Notes under the pieces: model-generated
Told to the model about the DNA's origin: nothing
The model's database searches: none
What the model saw: the letters and a program-made list of their open reading frames with translations, nothing else
Made by a program: the position numbers and the translations under genes
Assembly: GCF_003011895.2 (NCBI RefSeq)
Contig: NZ_PXWF02000310.1
Location: 1-64,000 of the forward strand
From: Massilia glaciei
Lineage (GTDB): Bacteria; Pseudomonadota; Gammaproteobacteria; Burkholderiales; Burkholderiaceae_D
Reading direction: 5' to 3'
DNA length: 64,000 bases
Shown: positions 54,756-63,564 of the stretch, one piece after another
Layout: each line of letters starts with the position of its first letter
Position numbering within the stretch: the first letter of the stretch is position 1

Positions 54756-54970
54756 ATGCCCGAACGAAATCGACATGCGCTTGGCGCCCGCCGGTTTGCG
54801 CGCGACGGATGGTCGCAGCGATGTTTGACAAAGCGCGAAGGCGTGTTGAAATGTACATAAAGGTTTCCGCGCACCAATGTAAATATTGCCGAGCGGACTA
54901 ATTGGTACACTGACATCGCACCGCCCTTCCGCCGATGCGAAAAGGCCTGATTTGACTACCGGAGATTAAA

Positions 54971-55390
54971 TTGCGAATTCCATTCTACAAACTTGGCGCC
55001 CTGTGCGCCGTCATGCTCGCCGCCGGTTGCCAAACCGCGCCGGGTTCATCCGACCAAGCTGCCTATGAAGCGCCATCGCCCAAGAATCCGGGCTTTGTGA
55101 CGGAGATGGCGAAATTCAACGCCCAGTTCCCGAACGCCAAGGCGACCAAATACGAAGAAGAAACGCTGCGCCACAATAACGCGAACAAATACGACGAGAA
55201 GGGCAATTGCCACGGCAAGTCGATCTACCCGGTCACCATCATCTTGCTGCTCGACGCCACCGGCCGCGTCATCAGCAGCACCACCGATGTCGAAAACGCC
55301 AAGGCGGCATGCTTCCGCAAAGCGTATGCATCGGCCCAATTTCCGAAGCCTCCGGTCGCGCCTTACCGCAAGCCGCTGATGCTGAAATAA
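54971..55390 (+). CDS. Predicted lipoprotein, 139 residues
   Basis: A TTG behind GGAGATTAAA starts a protein with a lipoprotein signal (lipobox LAAGC, Cys at 20). The mature part has NPGFVTEMAKFNAQFPNAKA, two cysteines that could form a disulfide (GNCHGKS and AACFRKA), and TIILLLDATGRVISSTTD, a stretch reminiscent of TonB C-terminal-like folds. I cannot name the family. It stands alone between two terminators. Confidence 0.7.
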   Translation: MRIPFYKLGALCAVMLAAGCQTAPGSSDQAAYEAPSPKNPGFVTEMAKFNAQFPNAKATKYEEETLRHNNANKYDEKGNCHGKSIYPVTIILLLDATGRVISSTTDVENAKAACFRKAYASAQFPKPPVAPYRKPLMLK

Positions 55391-55649
55391 ACAATTTGCG
55401 GCCCGCCGGGGCCGCAGCAAGATGTTCATCCTTGCAGCAGGGACCACTAAGGGACCACTAAGGGAAGGCGCTTTGATCGGCATCGAGAACCTCACCAATC
55501 CGGGGCGGTTAATGGAGGCGGTTAGGGCGTTTGCGGCCAGACCTGGCCGGCACCGAGATCATTGCGTTGGGTGTTCCAATGTGAAAAAAACAGAAAATTT
55601 TTCGTGAAAAAGAGCGTGTGGAATCACTCCCCGCGCTCTTTTTTTGGAC
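55391..55649. other. Short non-coding gap with direct repeat and terminator
   Basis: It contains a tandem GGGACCACTAA repeat at about 55440-55461 and the terminator at 55612-55647. I see no convincing gene; the 61-codon frame at 55422 has no ribosome site or family resemblance. Confidence 0.35.
55612..55647. terminator. Terminator, probably bidirectional
   Basis: AAAAGAGCG and CGCTCTTTT pair around a loop, with a T-run on the plus strand and an A-run on the other. It can end the lipoprotein transcript and the convergent blaR1-like one. The 14 bases ATCACTCCCCGCGC at 55623-55636 are the exact reverse complement of bases in the terminator at 54727. Confidence 0.7.
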
Positions 55650-56924
55650 TTACTTCTGGGTCCAGACGTACTGCACCTTGGCAGACATTTCTTCGGCCAC
55701 GCCGTTACGGGTGCCGGCCTTGAAGGTGCACTTCATGATGCCGTCCCGCGCCGCGTTGTCGAGATTGCTATGACCGCTCGACTGGAGAACCTCGGCGCTG
55801 ACTACCTTGCCCTCGGCCGATATCAGAAACTCGAGGGCGACTTTACCGACGTGCCCGGCCTTGAGCGCCTCGGGAGGATAGACAGGCTTGTCGCAGCTGG
55901 CGAAATTTATCAGCGGCTTGACGACACCGGCAGTGGCGTGCTCCGCCGAAGGCGCGGCGACGCTGGTGACGGCCGTGACGGCGGCGGCAAAGCCGAGCAC
56001 GAGCACGGGAATCGCGGCTTTCCAGTTGCTCGCTTGGGTGTCGGGACGGGTCAATCGTTTGATGCGGGACATAAGGTTTCCTCCGTTGGCCGCTTGGGCC
56101 AGATGGTGGGTTGAGAACTGGAAACGCTCCAGTTCGGAAAGAGCAAGAGCCAGACGCCGCGGTTCGCCTAGTTCTCTTGCAGCGATTGCATCTGCAATGT
56201 GTTCACGTTCAAGTCGGATTTGTCCAGAGATCCACCAGACGGCCGGGTGGAAGAACAGCAAGATCTCGACCACGTTCTGCCCCAGGTTGACCAGGTAGTC
56301 GAGCCGCTTGATATGCGCCATCTCGTGGGCGAGCAGGGCTTCGAGCAGATCGGGCGGCATGCTCGAGAACAGCGAGGCCGGCACCAGCACCACAGGGCGC
56401 CACCAACCGGCGGTGACCGGGCTGTCGAGATTGTCGACGATGCGCAGGCGCACAGTGCGGGTGACGCCGAATTGTTGTGCCAGGCCCGACAGGTGCGCCT
56501 GCCAATGCGGATCGCTGCGCTGTTGGCGCGAGGCATGGCTCACCCACAGCAGCCCCAGCGCCATGCGCGCGGCCAGCGCCAAAGCGCAGCAGGCCCAGAA
56601 GCCGACGATCCACACGAGCTTGTTTTGCAGGTAGTTTTGCACGCCGCGCGCGCCGCCGTCGCCGGCGACCAGCATCGCGTCGGCGAATTGGGCGTCGATC
56701 AGCCCGAGGTTGCCGCCGCTCAAGCGGGCGTACAGCCCGAGCGCGGGCCAGGCGAAGCACATCAGCAAACCTGCGCACGCCACGGTGTAGCGGTGTTCGG
56801 GATTGGCGCGGCGCATGCAGGCAAGCGCGATGGCGGTGGCGCAGCCGAGCAGCAAGCCTTCCCACAGGAAGTGCAGCAGGGTCCAACCGATGCTGCTGAC
56901 GATGGTGGCGAGTGGGAGTGTCAT
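55650..56924 (-). CDS. BlaR1/M56-family membrane metallopeptidase with TonB C-terminus
   Basis: The 424-residue protein has four predicted membrane helices, a zinc protease site LLAHEMAHIKRLDYL with the third ligand in LEREHIADAIA, and a last helix near residue 300. Instead of the penicillin-binding sensor of true BlaR1, the C-terminal 90 residues form a TonB-like domain (YPPEALKAGHVGKVALEFL, VLQSSGHSNLDNAARD). It overlaps the BlaI-type repressor gene by four bases. It probably senses an envelope signal and cleaves or triggers cleavage of that repressor. No beta-lactamase gene is nearby. Confidence 0.88.
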   Translation of the reverse strand: MTLPLATIVSSIGWTLLHFLWEGLLLGCATAIALACMRRANPEHRYTVACAGLLMCFAWPALGLYARLSGGNLGLIDAQFADAMLVAGDGGARGVQNYLQNKLVWIVGFWACCALALAARMALGLLWVSHASRQQRSDPHWQAHLSGLAQQFGVTRTVRLRIVDNLDSPVTAGWWRPVVLVPASLFSSMPPDLLEALLAHEMAHIKRLDYLVNLGQNVVEILLFFHPAVWWISGQIRLEREHIADAIAARELGEPRRLALALSELERFQFSTHHLAQAANGGNLMSRIKRLTRPDTQASNWKAAIPVLVLGFAAAVTAVTSVAAPSAEHATAGVVKPLINFASCDKPVYPPEALKAGHVGKVALEFLISAEGKVVSAEVLQSSGHSNLDNAARDGIMKCTFKAGTRNGVAEEMSAKVQYVWTQK

Positions 56925-57313
56925 GCTTTGTCGTCCTTGAGCAGGGATTCGATTTCTTCGCGCTCTTTTTTTGAAATTCCACTGCGCAGGGCCGCCATCA
57001 CCAGCGCCTTGGCCGAGCCAGAAAACGCCTTTTCGATGAGGTCCTTGAGCAGGTTGGTCTGCAGCGAATCCTGGGCCTGGGCCGGCGTGTACACATGGGA
57101 GCGCTCGCTCTCGTCGCGCAGCAAAATGCCCTTGGTGTGCATGATCTGCATCAGGCGCAGCACGCTCGCATAGGCGATGTCGGGCCGCTCCTGTTGCATC
57201 GCCTGGTGCACCTGCTTGGCGCTGGCTGCGCCGAGCGGCCACAGGGTTTGCAATAAATCGAGTTCGGCGGCGGTCGGTTTCGGGATCGTTGTGCTCGTGT
57301 TGCTCTTGGACAT
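56921..57313 (-). CDS. BlaI/MecI/CopY-family repressor
   Basis: The 130-residue winged-helix protein matches the penicillinase-repressor family: PTAAELDLLQTLWPLGAASA, IAYASVLRLMQIMHTKGILL, and a C-terminal dimerisation and cleavage region. It is the first gene of the pair with the BlaR1-like protease. A palindromic candidate operator lies 41 bases upstream, suggesting autoregulation. Confidence 0.9.
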   Translation of the reverse strand: MSKSNTSTTIPKPTAAELDLLQTLWPLGAASAKQVHQAMQQERPDIAYASVLRLMQIMHTKGILLRDESERSHVYTPAQAQDSLQTNLLKDLIEKAFSGSAKALVMAALRSGISKKEREEIESLLKDDKA

Positions 57314-57353
57314 GCTGCTTCCTCGTGGTTCAGTCCAAGTAGAATACTTTGTC

Positions 57354-57369
57354 TAGACACGATTGTCTA
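57354..57369. promoter_or_regulatory. Candidate BlaI-type operator
   Basis: TAGACA-CGAT-TGTCTA is a perfect 6-bp inverted repeat resembling the TACAnnTGTA core of BlaI/MecI operators. A partial third half-site (TAGAATACTTTGTCTA) overlaps it. The position just upstream of the repressor gene fits autorepression. Confidence 0.6.
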
Positions 57370-57395
57370 CATAATTATTGAGCAGATCACGAAAA

Positions 57396-57428
57396 CAAAA
57401 AACGGCGCCGGGATTGCTCCGGGCGCCG
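57396..57428 (-). terminator. Terminator of dctA
   Basis: On the minus strand CGGCGCCC and GGCGCCG form a GC stem around an AGCAATC loop, followed by six T residues. It lies 22 bases after the dctA stop. Confidence 0.85.
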
Positions 57429-57449
57429 TGCGAAAACCGTGTGGATGCG

Positions 57450-58778
57450 TCAGGCGGCGAGCGGCTGTACGGGCTGGGCGGGCTGGGTCGGCTGGGCCGG
57501 GTGCAGCGCGGGATGCACGTCCGGCGAAGGCGACTTGAGCTCGCTCTGGAGGCGCTCATGGTCGAGTTCTTTCTCCCAATGCGAGACGACGATCGTGGCC
57601 ACGCCGTTGCCGACGAAGTTGGTCAGGGCGCGGCATTCGCTCATGAAGCGGTCGATGCCGAGGATCAGCGCCATGCCCGCCACGGGGATCGTCGGCACCA
57701 CCGCCAGCGTCGCCGCCAGGGTGATGAAGCCGGCGCCGGTGATGCCGGAGGCGCCCTTCGAGGTCAGCATCGCCACGCCGAGGATGGTCAGTTGCTGTCC
57801 CAGCGACAGGTCGGTGTTGGTGGCCTGGGCCACGAACAGGGCCGCCATGGTCATGTAGATATTGGTGCCGTCCAGATTGAACGAATAGCCGGTTGGAACG
57901 ACGAGCCCGACGACGGGCTTGGAGCAACCGAGTTTTTCGAGCTTGCGCATCAGGGCGGGCAGGGCGCTTTCCGACGAGCTGGTGCCGAGCACGATCAGCA
58001 GTTCCTCCTTGATGTAGGCGATGAAGCGGAAGATCGAAAAGCCGGTCAGGCGGGCGATCAGCCCCAGCACCACGAACACGAACAGGGCGCAGGTCAGGTA
58101 GAACGAGCCCATCAGTTTGGCCAGCGGCAACAGCGAGCCCAGGCCGAACTTGCCGATGGTGAAGGCCATCGCGCCGAAGGCGCCGATCGGGGCGACCTTC
58201 ATGACGATGCCGACCACGCCGAAGATGACGTGCGACATGTCGTCGATGAGCCTGGTGACCGGGCGGCCGCGTTCGCCGAGCATCGACAGCGCGAAGCCGA
58301 ACAGGATCGCAAACAGCAGCACCTGCAGGATGTCGCCCTTGGCGAAGGCGTCGACGACCGTGTTGGGGATGATGTTCATGACGAACTCGACCGTGCTCTG
58401 GGTCTTGGCCTTGTCGGTGTAGGCGGCGATGCTCGAGGCGTCGAGCTTGGTCGGGTCGGCGTTGAAGCCGTCGCCCGGACGCACCACATTGGCCACGACC
58501 AGGCCGATCACCAGCGCGACGGTGGAGACGACCTCGAAGTACAGCAGGGCCTTGCCGCCGACGCGGCCGATCTTTTTCATGTCCTGCATGCCGGCGATGC
58601 CGGCGACCACGGTGCAGAAGATGACGGGCGCGATGATCATCTTGATGAGCTTGATGAAACCGTCGCCGAGCGGCTTCATGTCGACTCCGAGCGCGGGGTA
58701 GAAGATGCCGAGCGCGATGCCGCACACGATGGCGAACAGGACCTGGACGTACAGGATTTTGTAGAACGGGGTTTTCAT
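57450..58778 (-). CDS. dctA: C4-dicarboxylate:cation symporter DctA
   Basis: The 442-residue membrane protein belongs to the DAACS family: [19 protein letters not shown], the serine-rich re-entrant loop [28 protein letters not shown] and [13 protein letters not shown]. It imports succinate, fumarate and malate with cations. The C-terminal 30 residues are an unusual Pro/Gln/Ala-rich tail ([16 protein letters not shown]). A start at 58778 gives the normal N-terminus. Confidence 0.93.
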   Translation of the reverse strand: MKTPFYKILYVQVLFAIVCGIALGIFYPALGVDMKPLGDGFIKLIKMIIAPVIFCTVVAGIAGMQDMKKIGRVGGKALLYFEVVSTVALVIGLVVANVVRPGDGFNADPTKLDASSIAAYTDKAKTQSTVEFVMNIIPNTVVDAFAKGDILQVLLFAILFGFALSMLGERGRPVTRLIDDMSHVIFGVVGIVMKVAPIGAFGAMAFTIGKFGLGSLLPLAKLMGSFYLTCALFVFVVLGLIARLTGFSIFRFIAYIKEELLIVLGTSSSESALPALMRKLEKLGCSKPVVGLVVPTGYSFNLDGTNIYMTMAALFVAQATNTDLSLGQQLTILGVAMLTSKGASGITGAGFITLAATLAVVPTIPVAGMALILGIDRFMSECRALTNFVGNGVATIVVSHWEKELDHERLQSELKSPSPDVHPALHPAQPTQPAQPVQPLAA

Positions 58779-58934
58779 GGTGGGCTCTCGCGTCGGGATG
58801 GTTGATGAACCCATCATCATCGAAACGCGCGAACACATCTATTGTGGAAATCCACAGGGGACTGCCGGTGAAAGGGAGGTGAAGGGTGAAGCGCTGTAGA
58901 AACTGCGATGATCGTCACGCAAAAAATACCCACA

Positions 58935-59017
58935 CATCGTCCTCGCGGAGGCGGGGACCCATAGGACTGTAGCGTATAGCAAGCGTTCTATGGGGCCCCG
59001 CCTCCGCGAGGACGATG
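58935..59017. repeat. Large hairpin repeat (30-bp inverted arms)
   Basis: CATCGTCCTCGCGGAGGCGG... at 58935-58964 and its reverse complement at 58988-59017 match in 29 of 30 positions around a 23-base spacer. It lies between the start of dctA and the end of the hydroxybutyrate dehydrogenase gene. The form is that of a REP-like or MITE-like palindromic element. Confidence 0.85.
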
Positions 59018-59065
59018 TTGGTCTATGGCATTTTGGGGCTTAGGGCCCGGTTTTTAAGGCGCCGC

Positions 59066-59860
59066 TTATTGCGCGGTCCAGCCCCCATCCATGTTCCACG
59101 CCACGCCGCGCACCTGCGCCCCGGCCGGGCTGCAAAAGAACACCGCCAGCGCGCCCAATTCCTCGGGCGTGACGAACTCGCCCGAGGGCTGCTTTTCGGC
59201 CAGCAAGGCTTTCTTGGCGGCGTCGTTGCCCAGGCCCTCCTTCGCGGCGCGGTCGTCGACCTGCTTTTGCACCAGCGGGGTGAGCACCCAGCCCGGGCAG
59301 ATCGCGTTGCACGTGACGCCCGTTTGCGCCGTCTCGAGCGCGGTGACCTTGGTCAAACCGACCAGACCATGCTTGGCGGCGACATAGGCCGACTTTTGCG
59401 CCGAACCGACCAGCCCGTGCACCGAGGCCAGGTTGATGATGCGGCCCCAGTTCTTTTGCTTCATGCCGGGTAGCGCGAGGCGCGTCGTGTGGAAGGCCGA
59501 GCTCAGGTTGATGGCGATGACCGCATCCCATCTTTCGGCCGGAAAATCCTCGATATTGGCCACATGCTGGATCCCGGCATTGTTGACGAGCACGTCGACG
59601 CCGCCGAATTTGTCCTGCGCGAACGCGAACATGGCCGCGATCTCGGCCGGCTTGGACATGTCGGCGTTGTGGTGGGCGGTCTCGACGCCGAACTCGACGC
59701 CGACGTCCTGGTACAGCTTTTCGATCGCGATCGCGTCGCCGAAGCCGTTGAACAAGATATTGGCGCCTTGCTCGGCCAGCGAGCGGGCGATCCCCAGGCC
59801 GATGCCCGAGGTCGAGCCGGTCACAAGGGCGGTCTTGCCACTTAACATGCTGGTTTTCAT
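59066..59860 (-). CDS. 3-Hydroxybutyrate dehydrogenase (SDR)
   Basis: AGGA precedes the ATG at 59860; the enzyme has 264 residues. SDR motifs are VTGSTSGIGLGIA, NNAGIQHV, NLASVHGLVGS and YVAAKHGL. The features QHVANIEDFPAERWD, CPGWVLTPLVQKQ and a C-terminal MDGGWTAQ are typical of D-3-hydroxybutyrate dehydrogenase. It oxidises 3-hydroxybutyrate to acetoacetate, the substrate of the CoA-transferase at 53339. Confidence 0.9.
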   Translation of the reverse strand: MKTSMLSGKTALVTGSTSGIGLGIARSLAEQGANILFNGFGDAIAIEKLYQDVGVEFGVETAHHNADMSKPAEIAAMFAFAQDKFGGVDVLVNNAGIQHVANIEDFPAERWDAVIAINLSSAFHTTRLALPGMKQKNWGRIINLASVHGLVGSAQKSAYVAAKHGLVGLTKVTALETAQTGVTCNAICPGWVLTPLVQKQVDDRAAKEGLGNDAAKKALLAEKQPSGEFVTPEELGALAVFFCSPAGAQVRGVAWNMDGGWTAQ

Positions 59861-60027
59861 TGAATCCTCTGGGAAAATGGTTGGCTGGAACATGCTTTGG
59901 CAGCGCGGTGCGCTACACTTCGGTAGAATTCTAAACGCAATGCCCGGTAAAATGTCGGCGCGTGGCGCGATATCGAACACACATCACTAAATTAGGGCCG
60001 CCCCGGGCGGTCCAACAAGGAACTGGC

Positions 60028-60906
60028 ATGATTGAAGCAAGAATCAAATCGGTCCAGTGCATCTCCACCGCGGGCCTGCATCAGATGGCCTACAAGGAAT
60101 GGGGCGATGAAAGCAACCCGCGGGTGTTGATCTGCGTGCACGGCGTCACGCGCTCCGGCGACGACTTCGACAACCTGGCGCGCGCGCTGTCCGACCACTA
60201 CCGCGTGGTCTGCCCGGACGTGGTCGGGCGCGGCCGCTCGGGCCGCCTGGGCGACCCCGCCTTGTACGGCATTCCACAGTATGTCAACGACATGGTGACC
60301 CTGATCGCGCGCGTGACGGCCAATGGCGGGGCCAGCACGGTCGACTGGTTCGGCACCTCGATGGGCGGACTGATCGGTATGCTGCTCGCGTCCAAGCCGG
60401 GCAGCCCGGTCGCGCGGCTGGTCATCAACGACATCGGCCCCACGCTCGATTCGGTCGCGCTGCACCGCATCGGCGACTACATCGGGCAGGACCTGCGCTT
60501 TCCGAGCTTCGAGGCCGGCGCCAGTTTCGTGCGCGCGGTGTCGGCCTCGTTCGGCGAGCACACCGAGGACGAATGGCACAAGCTCGCCAGCGACGTGCTC
60601 GCAAAGGACGGCGACGGCAAGTGGGTGCGCCGCTACGACATGGCGCTGGCCCAGCCGTTCCGCGAGGCCACGCTCGAATCGACCCAGGCCGACGAGGCCG
60701 CGCTGTGGGCCGCCTACGACGCCATCGGCTGCCCGACGCTGCTCGTGCGCGGCGCCGACTCCGACCTGCTCTCGCGCGAGACGGCGCAGGCGATGCTGGC
60801 GCGCGGCCCCCGGCCGGCCTTCGTCGAGCTGGCCGGCGTCGGCCACGCGCCGACCTTTTTGCATGCGGACCAGATCGCGATCGCCCGCCAATTCCTGATC
60901 GGCTGA
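60028..60906 (+). CDS. Alpha/beta hydrolase
   Basis: AAGGAA precedes the ATG at 60028; 292 residues. The alpha/beta fold is shown by VLICVHGVTRSGDDFDNLA (oxyanion loop), the nucleophile elbow FGTSMGGLIGM, LLVRGADSDLLS near the acid residue, and GVGHAPTF with the catalytic His. It diverges from the hydroxybutyrate dehydrogenase gene, so action on a hydroxyacyl ester is possible, but the substrate cannot be told from sequence. Confidence 0.88.
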   Translation: MIEARIKSVQCISTAGLHQMAYKEWGDESNPRVLICVHGVTRSGDDFDNLARALSDHYRVVCPDVVGRGRSGRLGDPALYGIPQYVNDMVTLIARVTANGGASTVDWFGTSMGGLIGMLLASKPGSPVARLVINDIGPTLDSVALHRIGDYIGQDLRFPSFEAGASFVRAVSASFGEHTEDEWHKLASDVLAKDGDGKWVRRYDMALAQPFREATLESTQADEAALWAAYDAIGCPTLLVRGADSDLLSRETAQAMLARGPRPAFVELAGVGHAPTFLHADQIAIARQFLIG

Positions 60907-60948
60907 CCGGCCGACCGAAACAACCCTTTAATTTTAGAGAAGCACACC

Positions 60949-61299
60949 ATGGAAATCACCCGACTGCACGTAGCAAAACGCCTGTCCGAAGTGGCGATCC
61001 ACAACCAGACCGTCTACCTCGCAGGCCAGATCGCCGAGGACACCGGCGCCGACATCGTCGGCCAGATGCGCGAAGTGCTCGGCCACGTCGACCGCCTGCT
61101 GGCCGAGGCTGGCAGCGACAAGACCTGCATCCTGACGTGCCAGATCTTCATCGGCGACATGGCCAATTTCGCCGGCATGAACGAAGTCTGGGACGAGTGG
61201 GCGGCGGCCGGGCACACCCCGCCGCGCGCCACCGTCGAAGCCAAACTGGCCAATCCGGCCTGCCTCGTCGAGGTCGTCGTCACCGCGGCCCTGCGCTAG
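60949..61299 (+). CDS. RidA/YjgF-family protein
   Basis: The 116-residue protein matches the Rid family with VYLAGQIAEDTGADIVGQM, KTCILTCQIFIGDMANFAGM and PPRATVEAKLANPACLVEV, including the Arg that binds carboxylates (PPRAT). RidA members hydrolyse reactive enamines and imines; subgroup members differ in activity. It follows the hydrolase by 42 bases and precedes relA by six. Confidence 0.88.
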   Translation: MEITRLHVAKRLSEVAIHNQTVYLAGQIAEDTGADIVGQMREVLGHVDRLLAEAGSDKTCILTCQIFIGDMANFAGMNEVWDEWAAAGHTPPRATVEAKLANPACLVEVVVTAALR

Positions 61300-61305
61300 G
61301 CGCCC

Positions 61306-63546
61306 GTGGTTTCCATAGCGGCGCTGGGGGGCACGGCGGCGGAGCTGGTCCAGGGGCTCGGCCCCGAGGACAGCGCGCGCGTCCAGGCCGCGCTCGACTA
61401 CGCCAGCGACGCCTACCAGGGCGCGACCTGCAGCTCGGGCCAGGGCGCGTTCGAGTTCGCCGTCGGCGTGGCCGGCACGCTCGCGTTTTTGCGCAGCGAT
61501 TGCGAGACCCGCATCGCCGGGCTGCTGTTCGAACTGGCCGTGGTCGACCCGGCGGCCGCCGCCGGTTTCGAGACGCGCTTCGGCAAGGAGGCGACCGACC
61601 TCGTGACCGGCGTGCGCCAGCTGATCCGGCTGCGCGACATGACGGTCGGCCAGCAAGCCGTCGGGCGCGGCAAGAACGCGGCCCAGCAGGCAGTGGCCCA
61701 GGTCGAGACGCTGCGCAAGATGCTGCTGGCGATGGCCTCCGACATGCGCGTGGTGCTGGTGCGGCTCGCCTCGTGCGTGACCACGCTGCGCTATTTCGCC
61801 GAGCTCAAGCTGTTCAACGACATGACCCGCGCCTACGGGCGCGAGACGCTCGACCTGTACGCGCCGCTGGCCAACCGGCTCGGGATCTGGCAGCTCAAGT
61901 GGGAGCTCGAGGACCTCTCGTTCCGCTTCATCGAGCCCGACACCTACAAGCGCATCGCCAAGATGCTCGAGGAAAAACGCATGATGCGCGAGGGCTTCGT
62001 GCAGTCCTCGATCACGCGCCTGCAAAATGAGTTGGACGCCGCCGGCATCAAGGCCGAGGTGTTCGGCCGGCCCAAGCACATCTACAGCATCTGGAACAAG
62101 ATGCGCGGCAAGGATCTCGATTTCAGCGAGCTCTACGACGTGCGCGCCTTCCGCGTGATCGTCCCCGACGACAAGACCTGCTACACCGTGCTCGGCGTGG
62201 TCCACAACATCTGGACCCCGATCCCGAAGGAGTTCGACGACTACATCTCGCGCCCCAAGCCGAACGGCTACCAGTCGCTGCACACGGTCGTCATGGCCGA
62301 CGACGCGCGCCCGCTCGAGGTCCAGATCCGCACCCAGGCGATGCACAACTTCGCCGAGTACGGCATCGCCGCGCACTGGCGCTACAAGGAGGAGGGCGGC
62401 TCCGACTTCAAGGGACAGAAGTACGACGAGAAGATCGCCTGGCTGCGCCAGCTGCTGGCCTGGAAGAGCGACGTCGCCGGCGCCGTCGTCGGGCAGGAGG
62501 ATATCCAGCGCGAGTGGGTGGAGAAACTCAAGTCGACCACCCTCGACGACCGCATCTTCGTGCTCACGCCGCAGGCGCGGGTGCTCGAGCTGCCGGTCGG
62601 CGCGACCCCGATCGACTTCGCCTACCACCTGCACAGCGAGGTGGGCCACCGTTGCCGCGGCGCGCGCGTGGACGGCGTCATGGTCCCGCTCAACACGGCG
62701 CTCAAAAACGGCCAGACCTGCGAGATCATCACCGCCAAGGGCGCGCCCGGCACCGCCGGCCCCTCGCGTGACTGGCTCGGCGCCGAATACACGGTCAGCA
62801 ACCGCACCCGCACCAAGGTGCGCGCCTGGTTCCACGCGATCGACCTGCAAGAGACGCTCGCGCACGGGCGCGCGCTGGTCGAAAAAACGCTCCAGCGCGA
62901 GGGCAAGACCGCCGTCAACCTCGAGGCGCTGGCCCACAAGCTCGGCTTTTCCAAGCTCGACGACCTGTTCGTCTCGGTCGGCAAGGAGGAGTTCAGCCTG
63001 CGCCACGTCGAGCAGGCCCTGCACGACGACGTCGAGGCCGCGCCGGTCGAGGACGCGGTGGTCCTCAACAAGAGCCGCGCCACCAGCGTCGAGCAGGGCG
63101 CCAAGTCGGGGGTGCTGGTGGTCGGCACCGAGGGCCTGATGACGGCGCTGGCCAGGTGCTGCAAGCCGGCGCCGCCGGACGGCATCGTCGGCTTCGTCAC
63201 GCGCGGCAAGGGCGTCTCGATCCACCGCGCCAACTGCAAGAACTTCGCCGAGATGCGCGCCAAGGCGCCCGAGCGGGTGCTCCACACCGACTGGGGCCGG
63301 GCCGGCCAGGACACCGTCTATCCGGTCGACGTGTTCATCCTCGCGGGCGACCGCCAGGGCCTGCTGCGCGACATCTCCGAGGTTTTCTCGCGCGAGAAGA
63401 TCAACGTCATCGGGGTCAACACGCAAAGCGCCAAGGGCCAGGCGCGCATGACCTTCACCGCCGAGATCAGCGCCACCGCGCAGCTCAACAAGGCGCTCGC
63501 GGCGATCACCGAGGTGGTCGGCGTGCAGCAAGCGCGCCGCCAATAG
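61306..63546 (+). CDS. relA: (p)ppGpp synthetase RelA
   Basis: GTG start, 746 residues. The N-terminal pseudo-hydrolase domain has AGLLFELAVVDP where SpoT enzymes have a metal-binding His-Asp, so the hydrolase site is lost. The synthetase domain follows (SELYDVRAFRVIV, KPNGYQSLHTVV, VQIRTQAMHNFAEYGIAAHW), then TGS (RIFVLTPQARVLELPVGATP), and C-terminal zinc-finger and ACT regions (CCKPAPPDGIVGFVTRGKG, DVFILAGDRQGLLRDISEVF). It is the ribosome-associated stringent-response synthetase. Confidence 0.93.
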   Translation: MVSIAALGGTAAELVQGLGPEDSARVQAALDYASDAYQGATCSSGQGAFEFAVGVAGTLAFLRSDCETRIAGLLFELAVVDPAAAAGFETRFGKEATDLVTGVRQLIRLRDMTVGQQAVGRGKNAAQQAVAQVETLRKMLLAMASDMRVVLVRLASCVTTLRYFAELKLFNDMTRAYGRETLDLYAPLANRLGIWQLKWELEDLSFRFIEPDTYKRIAKMLEEKRMMREGFVQSSITRLQNELDAAGIKAEVFGRPKHIYSIWNKMRGKDLDFSELYDVRAFRVIVPDDKTCYTVLGVVHNIWTPIPKEFDDYISRPKPNGYQSLHTVVMADDARPLEVQIRTQAMHNFAEYGIAAHWRYKEEGGSDFKGQKYDEKIAWLRQLLAWKSDVAGAVVGQEDIQREWVEKLKSTTLDDRIFVLTPQARVLELPVGATPIDFAYHLHSEVGHRCRGARVDGVMVPLNTALKNGQTCEIITAKGAPGTAGPSRDWLGAEYTVSNRTRTKVRAWFHAIDLQETLAHGRALVEKTLQREGKTAVNLEALAHKLGFSKLDDLFVSVGKEEFSLRHVEQALHDDVEAAPVEDAVVLNKSRATSVEQGAKSGVLVVGTEGLMTALARCCKPAPPDGIVGFVTRGKGVSIHRANCKNFAEMRAKAPERVLHTDWGRAGQDTVYPVDVFILAGDRQGLLRDISEVFSREKINVIGVNTQSAKGQARMTFTAEISATAQLNKALAAITEVVGVQQARRQ

Positions 63547-63564
63547 AGAGCAGGCCCGCCCCCG

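Noticed and set aside
61306-63546. Reading this gene as bifunctional SpoT
   Set aside because: The metal-binding His-Asp pair of the hydrolase domain is replaced by Phe-Glu, which is the RelA pattern.
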